Positions 1 through 6,372 of a DNA stretch of 10,900 bases are shown piece after piece. The position numbers were made by a program, and so were the translations under genes. The notes under the pieces are model-generated. The model searched no databases. It was not told the origin of the DNA and saw nothing but the letters and a program-made list of their open reading frames with translations. Source of the stretch: Cytophagales bacterium (GTDB lineage Bacteria; Bacteroidota; Bacteroidia; Cytophagales; Cyclobacteriaceae); the NCBI GenBank assembly GCA_003541895.1, contig DPLR01000209.1, positions 1-10,900 of the forward strand, in the 5' to 3' direction. Positions within the stretch are counted from its first letter, which is position 1. Every line of letters begins with the position of its first letter.

Positions 1-670
1 GATCCTGAATTATTCAGGGGATTTCGAAAGTAAAATCAAATTTCTCTCTGAAAAATTTGCTGCGTCTGAAAGAGGGCAGAAAGGCATTGCAGATCTTGCC
101 GAAGTGGTTTCATTGCTCGGAAATTTTAATGCTACCACCGACCACCTGGATTTCTCTATTTCGCTTGCGCGGGGTTTGGCTTACTATACCGGTTGTATTT
201 TTGAAGTTAAGATTAATAACGTTGCCATTGGCAGCGTTAGCGGGGGTGGCCGATATGACAATTTAACTGCCGTTTTCGATTCCAAAGACAAAAGTTCGGG
301 CGTTGGTTTTTCGTTCGGCATTGATCGGATTTACGATGCCATGGAAGAACTTCAATTATTTCCAAAAGAAACCACTGCTGCTTCAACAGTCTTAATTGCT
401 CACTTAGAGAAAGAAGGATTTAGGTACGGTATGAAAATCGCGCAGGCATTTCGGGAAAAAGGAATTGCTTGCGAAATTTACCCTGATGCGGTAAAAGTGA
501 AAAAGCAAATGGAATATGCTGACAGGAAAAAAATCCCGTTCGTAGTAGTCATCGGCCCAGAAGAAGTGGCAAGCGAATCGCTTACGTTGAAAAAAATGGA
601 AACCGGAAATCAATTAAAACTTTCTTTTGAGGAAATTGCCACCGCCATTCAATTGTATAATAAAGTTTAA
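1..670 (+). CDS. hisS: Histidyl-tRNA synthetase, C-terminal part (5' end outside the window)
   Basis: Class II aminoacyl-tRNA synthetase that charges tRNA-His with histidine in the cytoplasm. The reading frame is open from base 2, so the gene begins upstream and about 222 residues of its C-terminal half are seen. The histidine-specific motif is present as LARGLAYYTG followed by FEV (about nt 164-205). The glycine-rich GSVSGGGRYDNL (about nt 230-265) and the class II motif 3 region GVGFSFGIDRIYDAME (about nt 299-346) follow. From about nt 390 a typical alpha/beta anticodon-binding domain begins (VLIAHLEKEG, then EIYPDAVKVKKQMEYAD and PFVVVIGPEE). The protein ends in a TAA at 668-670. hutH begins 11 nt downstream, so the two are probably cotranscribed. 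No truncation or frameshift is visible in the part shown. Confidence 0.96.
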   Translation, partial: ILNYSGDFESKIKFLSEKFAASERGQKGIADLAEVVSLLGNFNATTDHLDFSISLARGLAYYTGCIFEVKINNVAIGSVSGGGRYDNLTAVFDSKDKSSGVGFSFGIDRIYDAMEELQLFPKETTAASTVLIAHLEKEGFRYGMKIAQAFREKGIACEIYPDAVKVKKQMEYADRKKIPFVVVIGPEEVASESLTLKKMETGNQLKLSFEEIATAIQLYNKV

Positions 671-681
671 TTTTTGACTTC

Positions 682-2193
682 TTGAGTTACCTTCATCTCA
701 TCAGTTCTAAACAAATATCCTTTAAGGATATCACAACTATTCTAAACGAGGATTCAAGACTTGAATTATCGGACGAATCAATCGCAACGATTCGGAAGTG
801 CCGCGAATACCTTGATCAAAAGATTGCTTCCTCATCTGAACCTATTTATGGAATCAACACCGGGTTTGGCTCGCTTTACAACAAAAATATTCCCAAAGAT
901 CAACTAGAAAAACTTCAAGAGAATCTTGTGCTATCGCACGCGTGCGGTATGGGTGCAGAAGTACCGCATGACCTAGTGAAGCTCATGTTGTTTTTAAAAA
1001 TACAATCATTGGCTTATGGATATTCGGGCGTTCAAGTGGAAACAGTTCAACGCCTCGTTGCCATGTTTAATGAAAATATGTTGCCGCGGGTTTATGAGAT
1101 GGGCTCGTTGGGTGCCTCGGGCGACCTCGCTCCTCTCGCCCACCTTTCGCTTCCACTCATTGGCGAAGGAGAAGTGTTCTACCAAGGTGTAAATCAACGC
1201 AGTAAAGAAGTGCTTAATTCCCTCAGCTGGGAAAAACTTCATCTTAAATCAAAAGAAGGCCTTGCACTTTTAAATGGAACTCAATTCATGAGTGCCTATG
1301 GTGCATGGTGTATTCATCATTCTAATCGATTGTTAAAATTAGCCAATGTGATAGGCGCTCTCTCGTTGGACTCGTTTGATGGAAGAATTGAACCATTTGA
1401 AGATGCTGTTCATAAAATAAGACCCCATTTAGGACAACGCAATGTTGCCAGCTTCATTAAAACAATTTTGAATGGAAGTGAAATTATCGTTCAAAAGAAA
1501 AAGCATGTTCAAGACCCTTATTCTTTTCGGTGCATCCCGCAAGTTCATGGCGCGAGTGAAGATGCATTCCATTACGCCTCAGAGATTTTCTTAACGGAAA
1601 TTAATAGCGTAACAGACAATCCCAATGTATTTGCTGACGAAGACAAAATCATTTCGGCAGGAAATTTTCATGGTCAACCATTGGCGTTGGCTTTGGATTT
1701 TCTTTCGATAGCCCTAGCCGAACTAGGGAATATTTCTGAACGAAGAACCTATCAATTAATTTCAGGCGCTCGTGATTTACCTAATTACCTAGTGGCGAAT
1801 CCGGGTATTAATTCGGGCATGATGATCCCTCAATACACAGCTGCATCGATCGTAAGTCAGAATAAACAACTTTGTACACCAGCCTCAGTCGATTCAATTG
1901 TGTCGAGTAATGGGCAAGCAGACCACGTAAGCATGGGCGCCAATGCCGCCACCAAAACCTATAAAGTGGTTAACAACATATATGCTATTTTAGCTATCGA
2001 ATTAATCACGGCTACGCAAGCGATCAATTTTAGACGGCCATTGAAGACCTCGCCCACATTAGAAAAGTTTATTGATAATTTTAGGCAAAGAATTTCGTTT
2101 ATTGAAAGCGATCGTTTCTTACACAACGACTTGATTGCAGCAGAAAAATTTCTCAAAGAATTTAACTTAGAAAGTGAAATCGTTTTTTCTTAG
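682..2193 (+). CDS. hutH: Histidine ammonia-lyase (MIO-dependent aromatic amino acid lyase)
   Basis: Predicted to deaminate L-histidine to urocanate, the first step of histidine degradation, as a cytoplasmic tetramer (family knowledge). The 503-residue length is normal. The MIO prosthetic group forms from Ala145-Ser146-Gly147 inside GSLGASGDLAPLAH. Other active-site positions match Pseudomonas putida HutH: Tyr57 in YGINTGFG, Ser85-His86 (the histidine-type selectivity pair), Asn198 in LLNGTQ, Tyr280 and Arg283 in DPYSFRC, and Phe329 in GNFHGQP. The exception is position 413 in NGQADHVSM, which is Ala where P. putida has the important Glu414. The start is TTG at 682, 11 nt after hisS; no ATG lies near it in frame and the N-terminus MSYLHLISSKQ fits. 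The next gene starts inside its last 20 nt. No other hut genes are in the window. A relative acting on another substrate is possible, but Ser-His argues for histidine. Confidence 0.92.
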   Translation: MSYLHLISSKQISFKDITTILNEDSRLELSDESIATIRKCREYLDQKIASSSEPIYGINTGFGSLYNKNIPKDQLEKLQENLVLSHACGMGAEVPHDLVKLMLFLKIQSLAYGYSGVQVETVQRLVAMFNENMLPRVYEMGSLGASGDLAPLAHLSLPLIGEGEVFYQGVNQRSKEVLNSLSWEKLHLKSKEGLALLNGTQFMSAYGAWCIHHSNRLLKLANVIGALSLDSFDGRIEPFEDAVHKIRPHLGQRNVASFIKTILNGSEIIVQKKKHVQDPYSFRCIPQVHGASEDAFHYASEIFLTEINSVTDNPNVFADEDKIISAGNFHGQPLALALDFLSIALAELGNISERRTYQLISGARDLPNYLVANPGINSGMMIPQYTAASIVSQNKQLCTPASVDSIVSSNGQADHVSMGANAATKTYKVVNNIYAILAIELITATQAINFRRPLKTSPTLEKFIDNFRQRISFIESDRFLHNDLIAAEKFLKEFNLESEIVFS

Positions 2194-4084
2194 TGTGACA
2201 TTGCTACTGGTGAGTGTGGTTGGTTTTGCTCAACCTTACACCAGCCGCCTTGGTCGCTTTCAAGTGGATCAAGTTAGAGGGTGCGCACCATTTACCATCA
2301 ACATCACCACCACCAATGCCAATGGCAATGGCGGATGCACTGGCACTACACCGTGCATCATGAGTTTTGATGGCACTAATAATTGTCCCCCCAATGCCAG
2401 CTGTCAAAATGTAACTCAATTTACATACAACACACCGGGCACCTATAAGCTTTCGGTAATCTATCAAAGCATTGGTGCAGACGACATAACCATTACAGTT
2501 GACCAAAACATACAACCAGCATTCGACATTTACACATGTGCAGGGTTGAAAACTCAAATCAACATTACCGATAAATCATACGACATTTATAATATTGACT
2601 TCAATAATGATGGCGTAGTTGATAATACAATTCCGTCAGGAAATACACAGACTGCCTCTTTTACTTATGCATCGGCCGGCAACCACAATATAAGTGTAAA
2701 AGGACAAAAACTGAACGCGGCCAACAATTGCAACGCTCTAGTTCAATCATTGAATGCGCTTGCGTCATTGCCCAGCCCCAAAATCAATTCACTTGCAGCG
2801 CAAGATGCGTCCACATTACAACTTGACTTTACTCCAGCTAACAATATTGAATACAAAGCTGAAATCGCTTTTAACAACGCATCTAATTTTCAAACTTATC
2901 AAACACTTTATAAGGTCAATTCAATGACAGCATCGAATCTGACGGTGGATAATAGTTATTATTGTTTCAGGCTAGGCTCTTTCGATCCGTGCGCAAATAC
3001 AAACGTGTATTCTTCACCGATATGTAGCCATAAATTCAGCGTAGCTATAGCAAGCGGAGTAGATCAATTAGCATGGCAAACATCAAGCACGGGCATATCG
3101 TCAATTGAAGTTGATCGAAATACTATTTCAATCGCTTCGGTTGGGGCATCAACCACAAGTTATAATGACAATGCGATCGTTTGTAAAACCGATTATTGTT
3201 ACCAACTGATTAGCAAATATGCTAATGGAAGTACAAGTACATCTCTTCAAAAATGTGTCACCGCTTTTAAAACGGATACGCCATCGCCCATCAATAACAC
3301 GAGCGCTGTTGTAGACGGAAACACAGTTACACTTACGTGGCAACAAGATCCGGCATTTACCGCCAACGGATATGAAATCTCAAGGGAAATTATTGGAGGT
3401 AATTTTGTTTTTCTTAAAACCAAAAATGTAAAACAATTCACCGACTCATCATATAACAACGGTGGGTATTGCTATGAAATCAACTACTCGGATGTTTGCA
3501 ATAACTTAAGCGCAACAGGGTTACCCTCCTGCCCCATCATACTTAGTGGAAAAATAGACGAAATAAATGACGTACACCTTCAGTGGACTGGGTACAAAGG
3601 GTGGAACATGGGCGTAAAAAAATATTCAGTTCAACGCTATTATCAACCCGGCCAGTCACCTCAAATTATTTATAATGGTTCTGATACCACGTTCGTTGAC
3701 AATGCCCAAGACCAAACCAATCAAGTAGTCTATTACAAAATTGTAGCGACCGCCATCGAAAATGGAATTCCAATTTCACTTTCCAACGAAATTAAAGTTG
3801 TGAAAAGCATCAATCTTTTTTCTCCTTCAGCATTTAACCCTGAAAGTAAAGTGTCAGTCAATAGGACATTTAATGTAAAAGGTCACTTCATTGCTTCGAT
3901 GAAGCTTGAGATCTTTGATCGATGGGGTTCGTTGGTATTCTTTTCAGATTCGAACGAGCCATGGGATGGCAAACGCGATGGTGCATCAATGCCCGATGCA
4001 ACCTACGTTTGGAAAGTAGAAGGCCTTGACCAAATTGGAAATTCTTTTAAAAAAATAGGTACTATTATTCTTATCCGGAAATAG
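2174..4084 (+). CDS. Secreted PKD/fibronectin-type protein with type IX secretion (type B) sorting domain
   Basis: A 636-residue exported protein. Residues 1-20 (MKSFFLSVTLLLVSVVGFAQ) form a Sec signal peptide ending Ala-Gln, as is common in this phylum. Residues about 28-110 and 115-178 look like PKD-type beta-sandwiches (YNTPGTYKLSV; FTYASAGNHNISVKG), with a calcium-site-like DFNNDGVVD at 142-150. Residues about 200-540 are beta-rich and resemble degenerate fibronectin III repeats (VTLTWQQ, YEISREI, VHLQWTG), with many cysteines that could form disulfides. Residues about 547-636 match the gliding-motility-associated C-terminal domain (LFSPSAFNP, EIFDRWGSLVF, WDGK, ATYVWKVEG), which directs type IX secretion to the cell surface. 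The GTG start at 2174 overlaps hutH by 20 nt; it is preferred to the GTG at 2195 because it gives a charged Met-Lys signal peptide start. Binding partner unknown; an adhesin or surface structural role is inferred. Confidence 0.88.
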   Translation: MKSFFLSVTLLLVSVVGFAQPYTSRLGRFQVDQVRGCAPFTINITTTNANGNGGCTGTTPCIMSFDGTNNCPPNASCQNVTQFTYNTPGTYKLSVIYQSIGADDITITVDQNIQPAFDIYTCAGLKTQINITDKSYDIYNIDFNNDGVVDNTIPSGNTQTASFTYASAGNHNISVKGQKLNAANNCNALVQSLNALASLPSPKINSLAAQDASTLQLDFTPANNIEYKAEIAFNNASNFQTYQTLYKVNSMTASNLTVDNSYYCFRLGSFDPCANTNVYSSPICSHKFSVAIASGVDQLAWQTSSTGISSIEVDRNTISIASVGASTTSYNDNAIVCKTDYCYQLISKYANGSTSTSLQKCVTAFKTDTPSPINNTSAVVDGNTVTLTWQQDPAFTANGYEISREIIGGNFVFLKTKNVKQFTDSSYNNGGYCYEINYSDVCNNLSATGLPSCPIILSGKIDEINDVHLQWTGYKGWNMGVKKYSVQRYYQPGQSPQIIYNGSDTTFVDNAQDQTNQVVYYKIVATAIENGIPISLSNEIKVVKSINLFSPSAFNPESKVSVNRTFNVKGHFIASMKLEIFDRWGSLVFFSDSNEPWDGKRDGASMPDATYVWKVEGLDQIGNSFKKIGTIILIRK

Positions 4085-4486
4085 CTAGAACCTGAAACTC
4101 AATCCTGCGCGCATCGGGGCAAGGTCCAAGTTTAGTGAAGAAGAATAAACTTTGTATTTCTTTGCTTTCTTAGAACCGACAATCATCAATGGAATACCTG
4201 CACCAAGCATGCCTGTTCCACCTAAAAAAAGAAGAGCACCACCTACTGCAGTCCCCGAATCATTGGGGGTTGTTTGCTGTTGGCCATATTGATTCGTTGT
4301 AGTTGTATATTCAACCGATGTCATCATACTAACGCCAACTATTGTTGCTATCCCACCAAGCACCGTTAAGGCGGTACCAGTACCCTTCATTCTACGGTAC
4401 TTTTCATATTTCAATTGATCTTGTTGCGCATTCAATTGACTAACAGAAAATAGAACTACCAAAAATAGAAAGAAGATGCTTTTCAT
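4085..4486 (-). CDS. Small exported protein with two glycine-rich hydrophobic segments, unknown function
   Basis: A 133-residue protein that I cannot assign to a named family. Residues 1-20 (MKSIFFLFLVVLFSVSQLNA) are a clear Sec signal peptide followed by QQ. A short basic stretch (YEKYRRMKGTG, about 27-37) precedes a glycine-rich hydrophobic segment (about 38-55). A Thr/Gln-rich polar loop follows (about 57-77, with TTTTNQYGQQQ). A second hydrophobic segment (about 80-104) ends in a basic SKKAKKYK. The C-terminus (LNLDLAPMRAGLSFRF) resembles a final outer-membrane strand ending in Phe. An envelope location is therefore likely, but which membrane is unclear. The ATG start at 4486 lies about 45 nt downstream of a good minus-strand promoter. 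Its TAG stop directly abuts the stop of the converging gene, with no intergenic base between them. Confidence 0.82.
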   Translation of the reverse strand: MKSIFFLFLVVLFSVSQLNAQQDQLKYEKYRRMKGTGTALTVLGGIATIVGVSMMTSVEYTTTTNQYGQQQTTPNDSGTAVGGALLFLGGTGMLGAGIPLMIVGSKKAKKYKVYSSSLNLDLAPMRAGLSFRF

Positions 4487-4531
4487 ACATTTAATAGCTT
4501 AATGATAAATCTGAAATTTTTCGAAACAACT

Positions 4532-4561
4532 CAAATTTACTTTTGTAAGCACTAAACGCAA
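4532..4561 (-). promoter_or_regulatory. Bacteroidota-type promoter for the gene at 4085-4486
   Basis: Read on the minus strand, TTG at 4561-4559, inside a T-rich run, is followed after 19 nt by TAAATTTG at 4539-4532. This matches the TTG-N17-23-TAnnTTTG pattern described for Bacteroidota primary sigma factor promoters. Transcription would start near 4525, giving a leader of about 40 nt before the ATG at 4486. Confidence 0.6.
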
Positions 4562-4566
4562 AAAAA

Positions 4567-4582
4567 ATCAGCAAATGCTGAT
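4567..4582. repeat. Inverted repeat between the divergent promoters
   Basis: ATCAGC at 4567-4572 and GCTGAT at 4577-4582 are perfect inverted copies around an AAAT spacer. An A8 run precedes the repeat on the plus strand, so on the minus strand it reads as a short hairpin followed by T8. That T run also carries the -33 TTG of the minus promoter. It could be an operator or chance; six base pairs with two A-T ends is weak for a terminator. Confidence 0.4.
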
Positions 4583-4589
4583 ACCTTTG
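4582..4589 (+). promoter_or_regulatory. Candidate -7 element for the ybaB-glycosyltransferase pair
   Basis: TACCTTTG is an exact match to the TAnnTTTG -7 consensus, 18 nt before the ATG at 4608. I see no TTG at the usual distance upstream, so the promoter is incomplete or depends on an activator. The leader would be very short. The first base of this box is also the last base of the inverted repeat at 4567-4582. Confidence 0.4.
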
Positions 4590-4607
4590 AAACTAAAATG
4601 AATTGAG

Positions 4608-4943
4608 ATGTTTGATCTGATGAATATGATGCGCAAACTGAAAGAGGTTCAGACCCGCTTAAAAGAGGCACAAGATAAATTGAATCAGTTGCACGTACAT
4701 GGCGAATCGGGCGGAGGGCTGGTGAAAGCCACTGTTACGGGAAAGCGCCATTTAATTGCCCTCGACATTGACCCTTCTATATTGAAAGCAGATGATAAAA
4801 TTCTGACTCAAGATTTGATCATTGCAGCCATTAATAAAGCAAGTGAGGAGGCTGAGATTCAAGCGCGTGAGCATCTCAAAAAATCAACAGAAGGTTTTTT
4901 GCCCAACATACCCGGTATGGATTTTAGCAATCTGATGGGATGA
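4608..4943 (+). CDS. YbaB/EbfC family nucleoid-associated protein
   Basis: A 111-residue protein of the YbaB/EbfC family, small dimeric DNA-binding proteins associated with the nucleoid. The order of elements is typical: a charged N-terminal helix beginning MFDLMNMMRKLKEVQTRLKEAQ (about 1-30); the conserved glycine-rich turn GESGGGLVKATVTGKRHLIALDIDPSIL (about 32-59); a second long helix DLIIAAINKASEEAEIQAREHLKK (about 68-91); and a C-terminal GFLPNIPGMDFSNLMG tail. In many bacteria this gene sits by dnaX and recR; here it instead overlaps a glycosyltransferase gene by four bases (ATGA). A -7 promoter box lies 18 nt upstream. The ATG at 4608 is the only sensible start, since the ATG at 4598 meets a stop after one codon. 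Confidence 0.93.
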   Translation: MFDLMNMMRKLKEVQTRLKEAQDKLNQLHVHGESGGGLVKATVTGKRHLIALDIDPSILKADDKILTQDLIIAAINKASEEAEIQAREHLKKSTEGFLPNIPGMDFSNLMG

Positions 4944-5962
4944 CCAAGGTTGCGGTTGTTATCCTCAATTATAACGGCAAAAATTACCTTGAACAATTTT
5001 TACCCGGTGTATTAGCTTTTAGTGGCGATGCAAAAGTCATTGTTGCCGACAATTGCTCTACCGATGGCTCAGCGATCTTCTTGCGAGAAAATTTTCCGTC
5101 CGTTGAGTTGATACAATTAAATGAGAACAAAGGTTTTTGCGAGGGATATAATGCCGTACTAAAACAAATTGTTGCCAACTATTATGTCCTTCTCAATTCA
5201 GATGTAGCTGTAACTGAGGAATGGTTAACCCCGATCATCGAACTGTTGGACAGTGACCCTTCCATTGCTGCATGTCAACCGAAAATTTTATCCTATCAAG
5301 CGAAAAACAAATTTGAATATGCTGGCGCTGGAGGCGGTCAGATCGATTTCTTAGGCTATCCGTTTTGTAGAGGTAGAATCTTTAATACCACCGAAGCAGA
5401 CAGAGACCAATACAATGATACGCTACCTGTATTTTGGGCATCGGGAGCATGTATGGTTGTCCGATCAGATCGGTATCATGAAATGGGGGGGCTTGATGAA
5501 GATTTCTTTGCGCATATGGAAGAAATTGATTTGTGCTGGAAATTTTGGCGGTCAGGTAATAAGGTTTACTACCAGGGAAAAAGTGCTGTATACCATGTAG
5601 GTGCTGGCACTTTGCCTGTGACTAATCCCAAGAAAACATATCTCAATTTTCGAAATGGCTTAAGTTTACTCATTAAACATCAGAGAATTGCCGCTCTGGT
5701 TTGGAAACTTCCCTTGCGCATTCTTTTAGATTGGTCGGCTTGCCTTCATTTCATTCTTACGGGCGGAGTAATCCACGCGAAAGCTGTGGTCATCGCTCAC
5801 TTGAGTCTACTCAAAAGACTAAGTCATGAATTGGTAAAAAGAGCAGCCACAAAAAAGCAAATCAAAAATTTCAAAGTGGAAAATATCCACCATAGACTTA
5901 TTGTATTTGAATACTTCTTACGGGGAAAAAAGACCTTCGGGGAAATTAAAAATCCCAAATAG
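4940..5962 (+). CDS. Family 2 glycosyltransferase (GT-A fold, rhamnosyltransferase-like)
   Basis: A 340-residue inverting glycosyltransferase, probably acting at the inner face of the cytoplasmic membrane in surface polysaccharide or glycan assembly; sugar and acceptor are unknown. The nucleotide-sugar fold begins at residue 3 with VAVVILNYNGKNYLE and VIVADNCSTDGS (34-44). NSDV at 86-89 supplies the DxD-like metal and nucleotide site. WASGACMVVR (167-175) and GGLDEDFFAHMEEIDLCWK (183-201), with the ED-type catalytic acid region around Glu195-Asp197, are classic for the dTDP-rhamnose transferase-like subgroup. VYHVGAGT (218-225) follows. The last 100 residues contain hydrophobic and basic helices (RIAALVWKLPLRILL and nearby) that could anchor it to the membrane. 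The ATG overlaps the ybaB stop as ATGA, implying translational coupling. The 3' end overlaps the opposing PspC gene by 17 nt. Confidence 0.92.
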   Translation: MTKVAVVILNYNGKNYLEQFLPGVLAFSGDAKVIVADNCSTDGSAIFLRENFPSVELIQLNENKGFCEGYNAVLKQIVANYYVLLNSDVAVTEEWLTPIIELLDSDPSIAACQPKILSYQAKNKFEYAGAGGGQIDFLGYPFCRGRIFNTTEADRDQYNDTLPVFWASGACMVVRSDRYHEMGGLDEDFFAHMEEIDLCWKFWRSGNKVYYQGKSAVYHVGAGTLPVTNPKKTYLNFRNGLSLLIKHQRIAALVWKLPLRILLDWSACLHFILTGGVIHAKAVVIAHLSLLKRLSHELVKRAATKKQIKNFKVENIHHRLIVFEYFLRGKKTFGEIKNPK

Positions 5963-6170
5963 TAGTCCTACGCCTGAGGTGGGCTCGCATGTTAATTAGA
6001 AATGCTATAGATAAGTAGATAACCACCGGGGATCCTAGCGTTAGAAAGGAAGCATAAATGAAAAACAAACGTATGGAAGAGGTGGCTATTCCAAGCTTTT
6101 CACCCAAGTAAGTACAAACGCCAAAGGCGTGCTCCTCAAAAAACAATTGTATTCTCTTCACAACATCCAT
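5946..6170 (-). CDS. Minimal PspC-domain membrane protein
   Basis: A 74-residue protein made almost only of a PspC-type domain: GVCTYLGEKLGIATSSIRLFFIYASF (about 17-42) corresponds to the family's GVC-x-GLAEYLGID-x-x-x-VR signature. A hydrophobic stretch (about 35-60, ending VVIYLSIAFLINM) should span the inner membrane, followed by a basic MRAHLRRR end. PspC in enterobacteria belongs to the envelope-stress phage shock response. Stand-alone short PspC proteins are frequent in Bacteroidota and their exact job is unclear, so no gene symbol is given. No PspA or PspB homologue is nearby. It runs opposite to the glycosyltransferase and shares 17 nt with it at the 3' end. A -7-like box lies upstream at 6246-6253. 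Confidence 0.82.
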   Translation of the reverse strand: MDVVKRIQLFFEEHAFGVCTYLGEKLGIATSSIRLFFIYASFLTLGSPVVIYLSIAFLINMRAHLRRRTTIWDF

Positions 6171-6245
6171 AACTGAAAAATCAATAAAATGTTAGAGCCA
6201 TTTAACCTCTTTCTATAACCATTCATCGACCAAAATTTCGCCCTG

Positions 6246-6253
6246 CAAATATA
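6246..6253 (-). promoter_or_regulatory. Candidate -7 element for the PspC-domain gene
   Basis: On the minus strand this reads TATATTTG, an exact TAnnTTTG match about 75 nt upstream of the ATG at 6170. No TTG is found at the right distance upstream, so support is partial. Confidence 0.3.
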
Positions 6254-6306
6254 ATCAGTCAGTAGCAGGTGATGGTAACCTGTATTTCTTATTTTTTTAG
6301 CTATTC

Positions 6307-6338
6307 TTGCGAATAAATGCTTATTAACCTTACATTTG
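6307..6338 (+). promoter_or_regulatory. Bacteroidota-type promoter for the lipoprotein gene
   Basis: TTG at 6307-6309 is followed after 21 nt by TACATTTG at 6331-6338, a full match to the TTG-N17-23-TAnnTTTG pattern. Transcription should start near 6344, leaving a short, A/T-rich leader without a Shine-Dalgarno site before the ATG at 6373. The 6171-6372 intergenic region otherwise holds no convincing coding sequence. Confidence 0.62.
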
Positions 6339-6372
6339 CGACTCCTTAAATAGTTTTTTAAAACCAAATTCC

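Noticed and set aside
2204..2557. Minus-strand open frame of 117 codons opposite the secreted protein
   Set aside because: It mirrors a low-complexity Asn/Thr/Gly-rich coding stretch; the plus strand has a signal peptide and PKD-like domains.
4558..4582. Minus-strand intrinsic terminator (ATCAGC hairpin followed by T8)
   Set aside because: The stem is only six base pairs, no minus-strand gene ends upstream of it, and the T run doubles as the -33 region of the minus promoter.
6158..6367. Minus-strand open frame of 69 codons in the intergenic region
   Set aside because: It runs across the promoter of the lipoprotein gene and the PspC start, and its composition does not look like protein.
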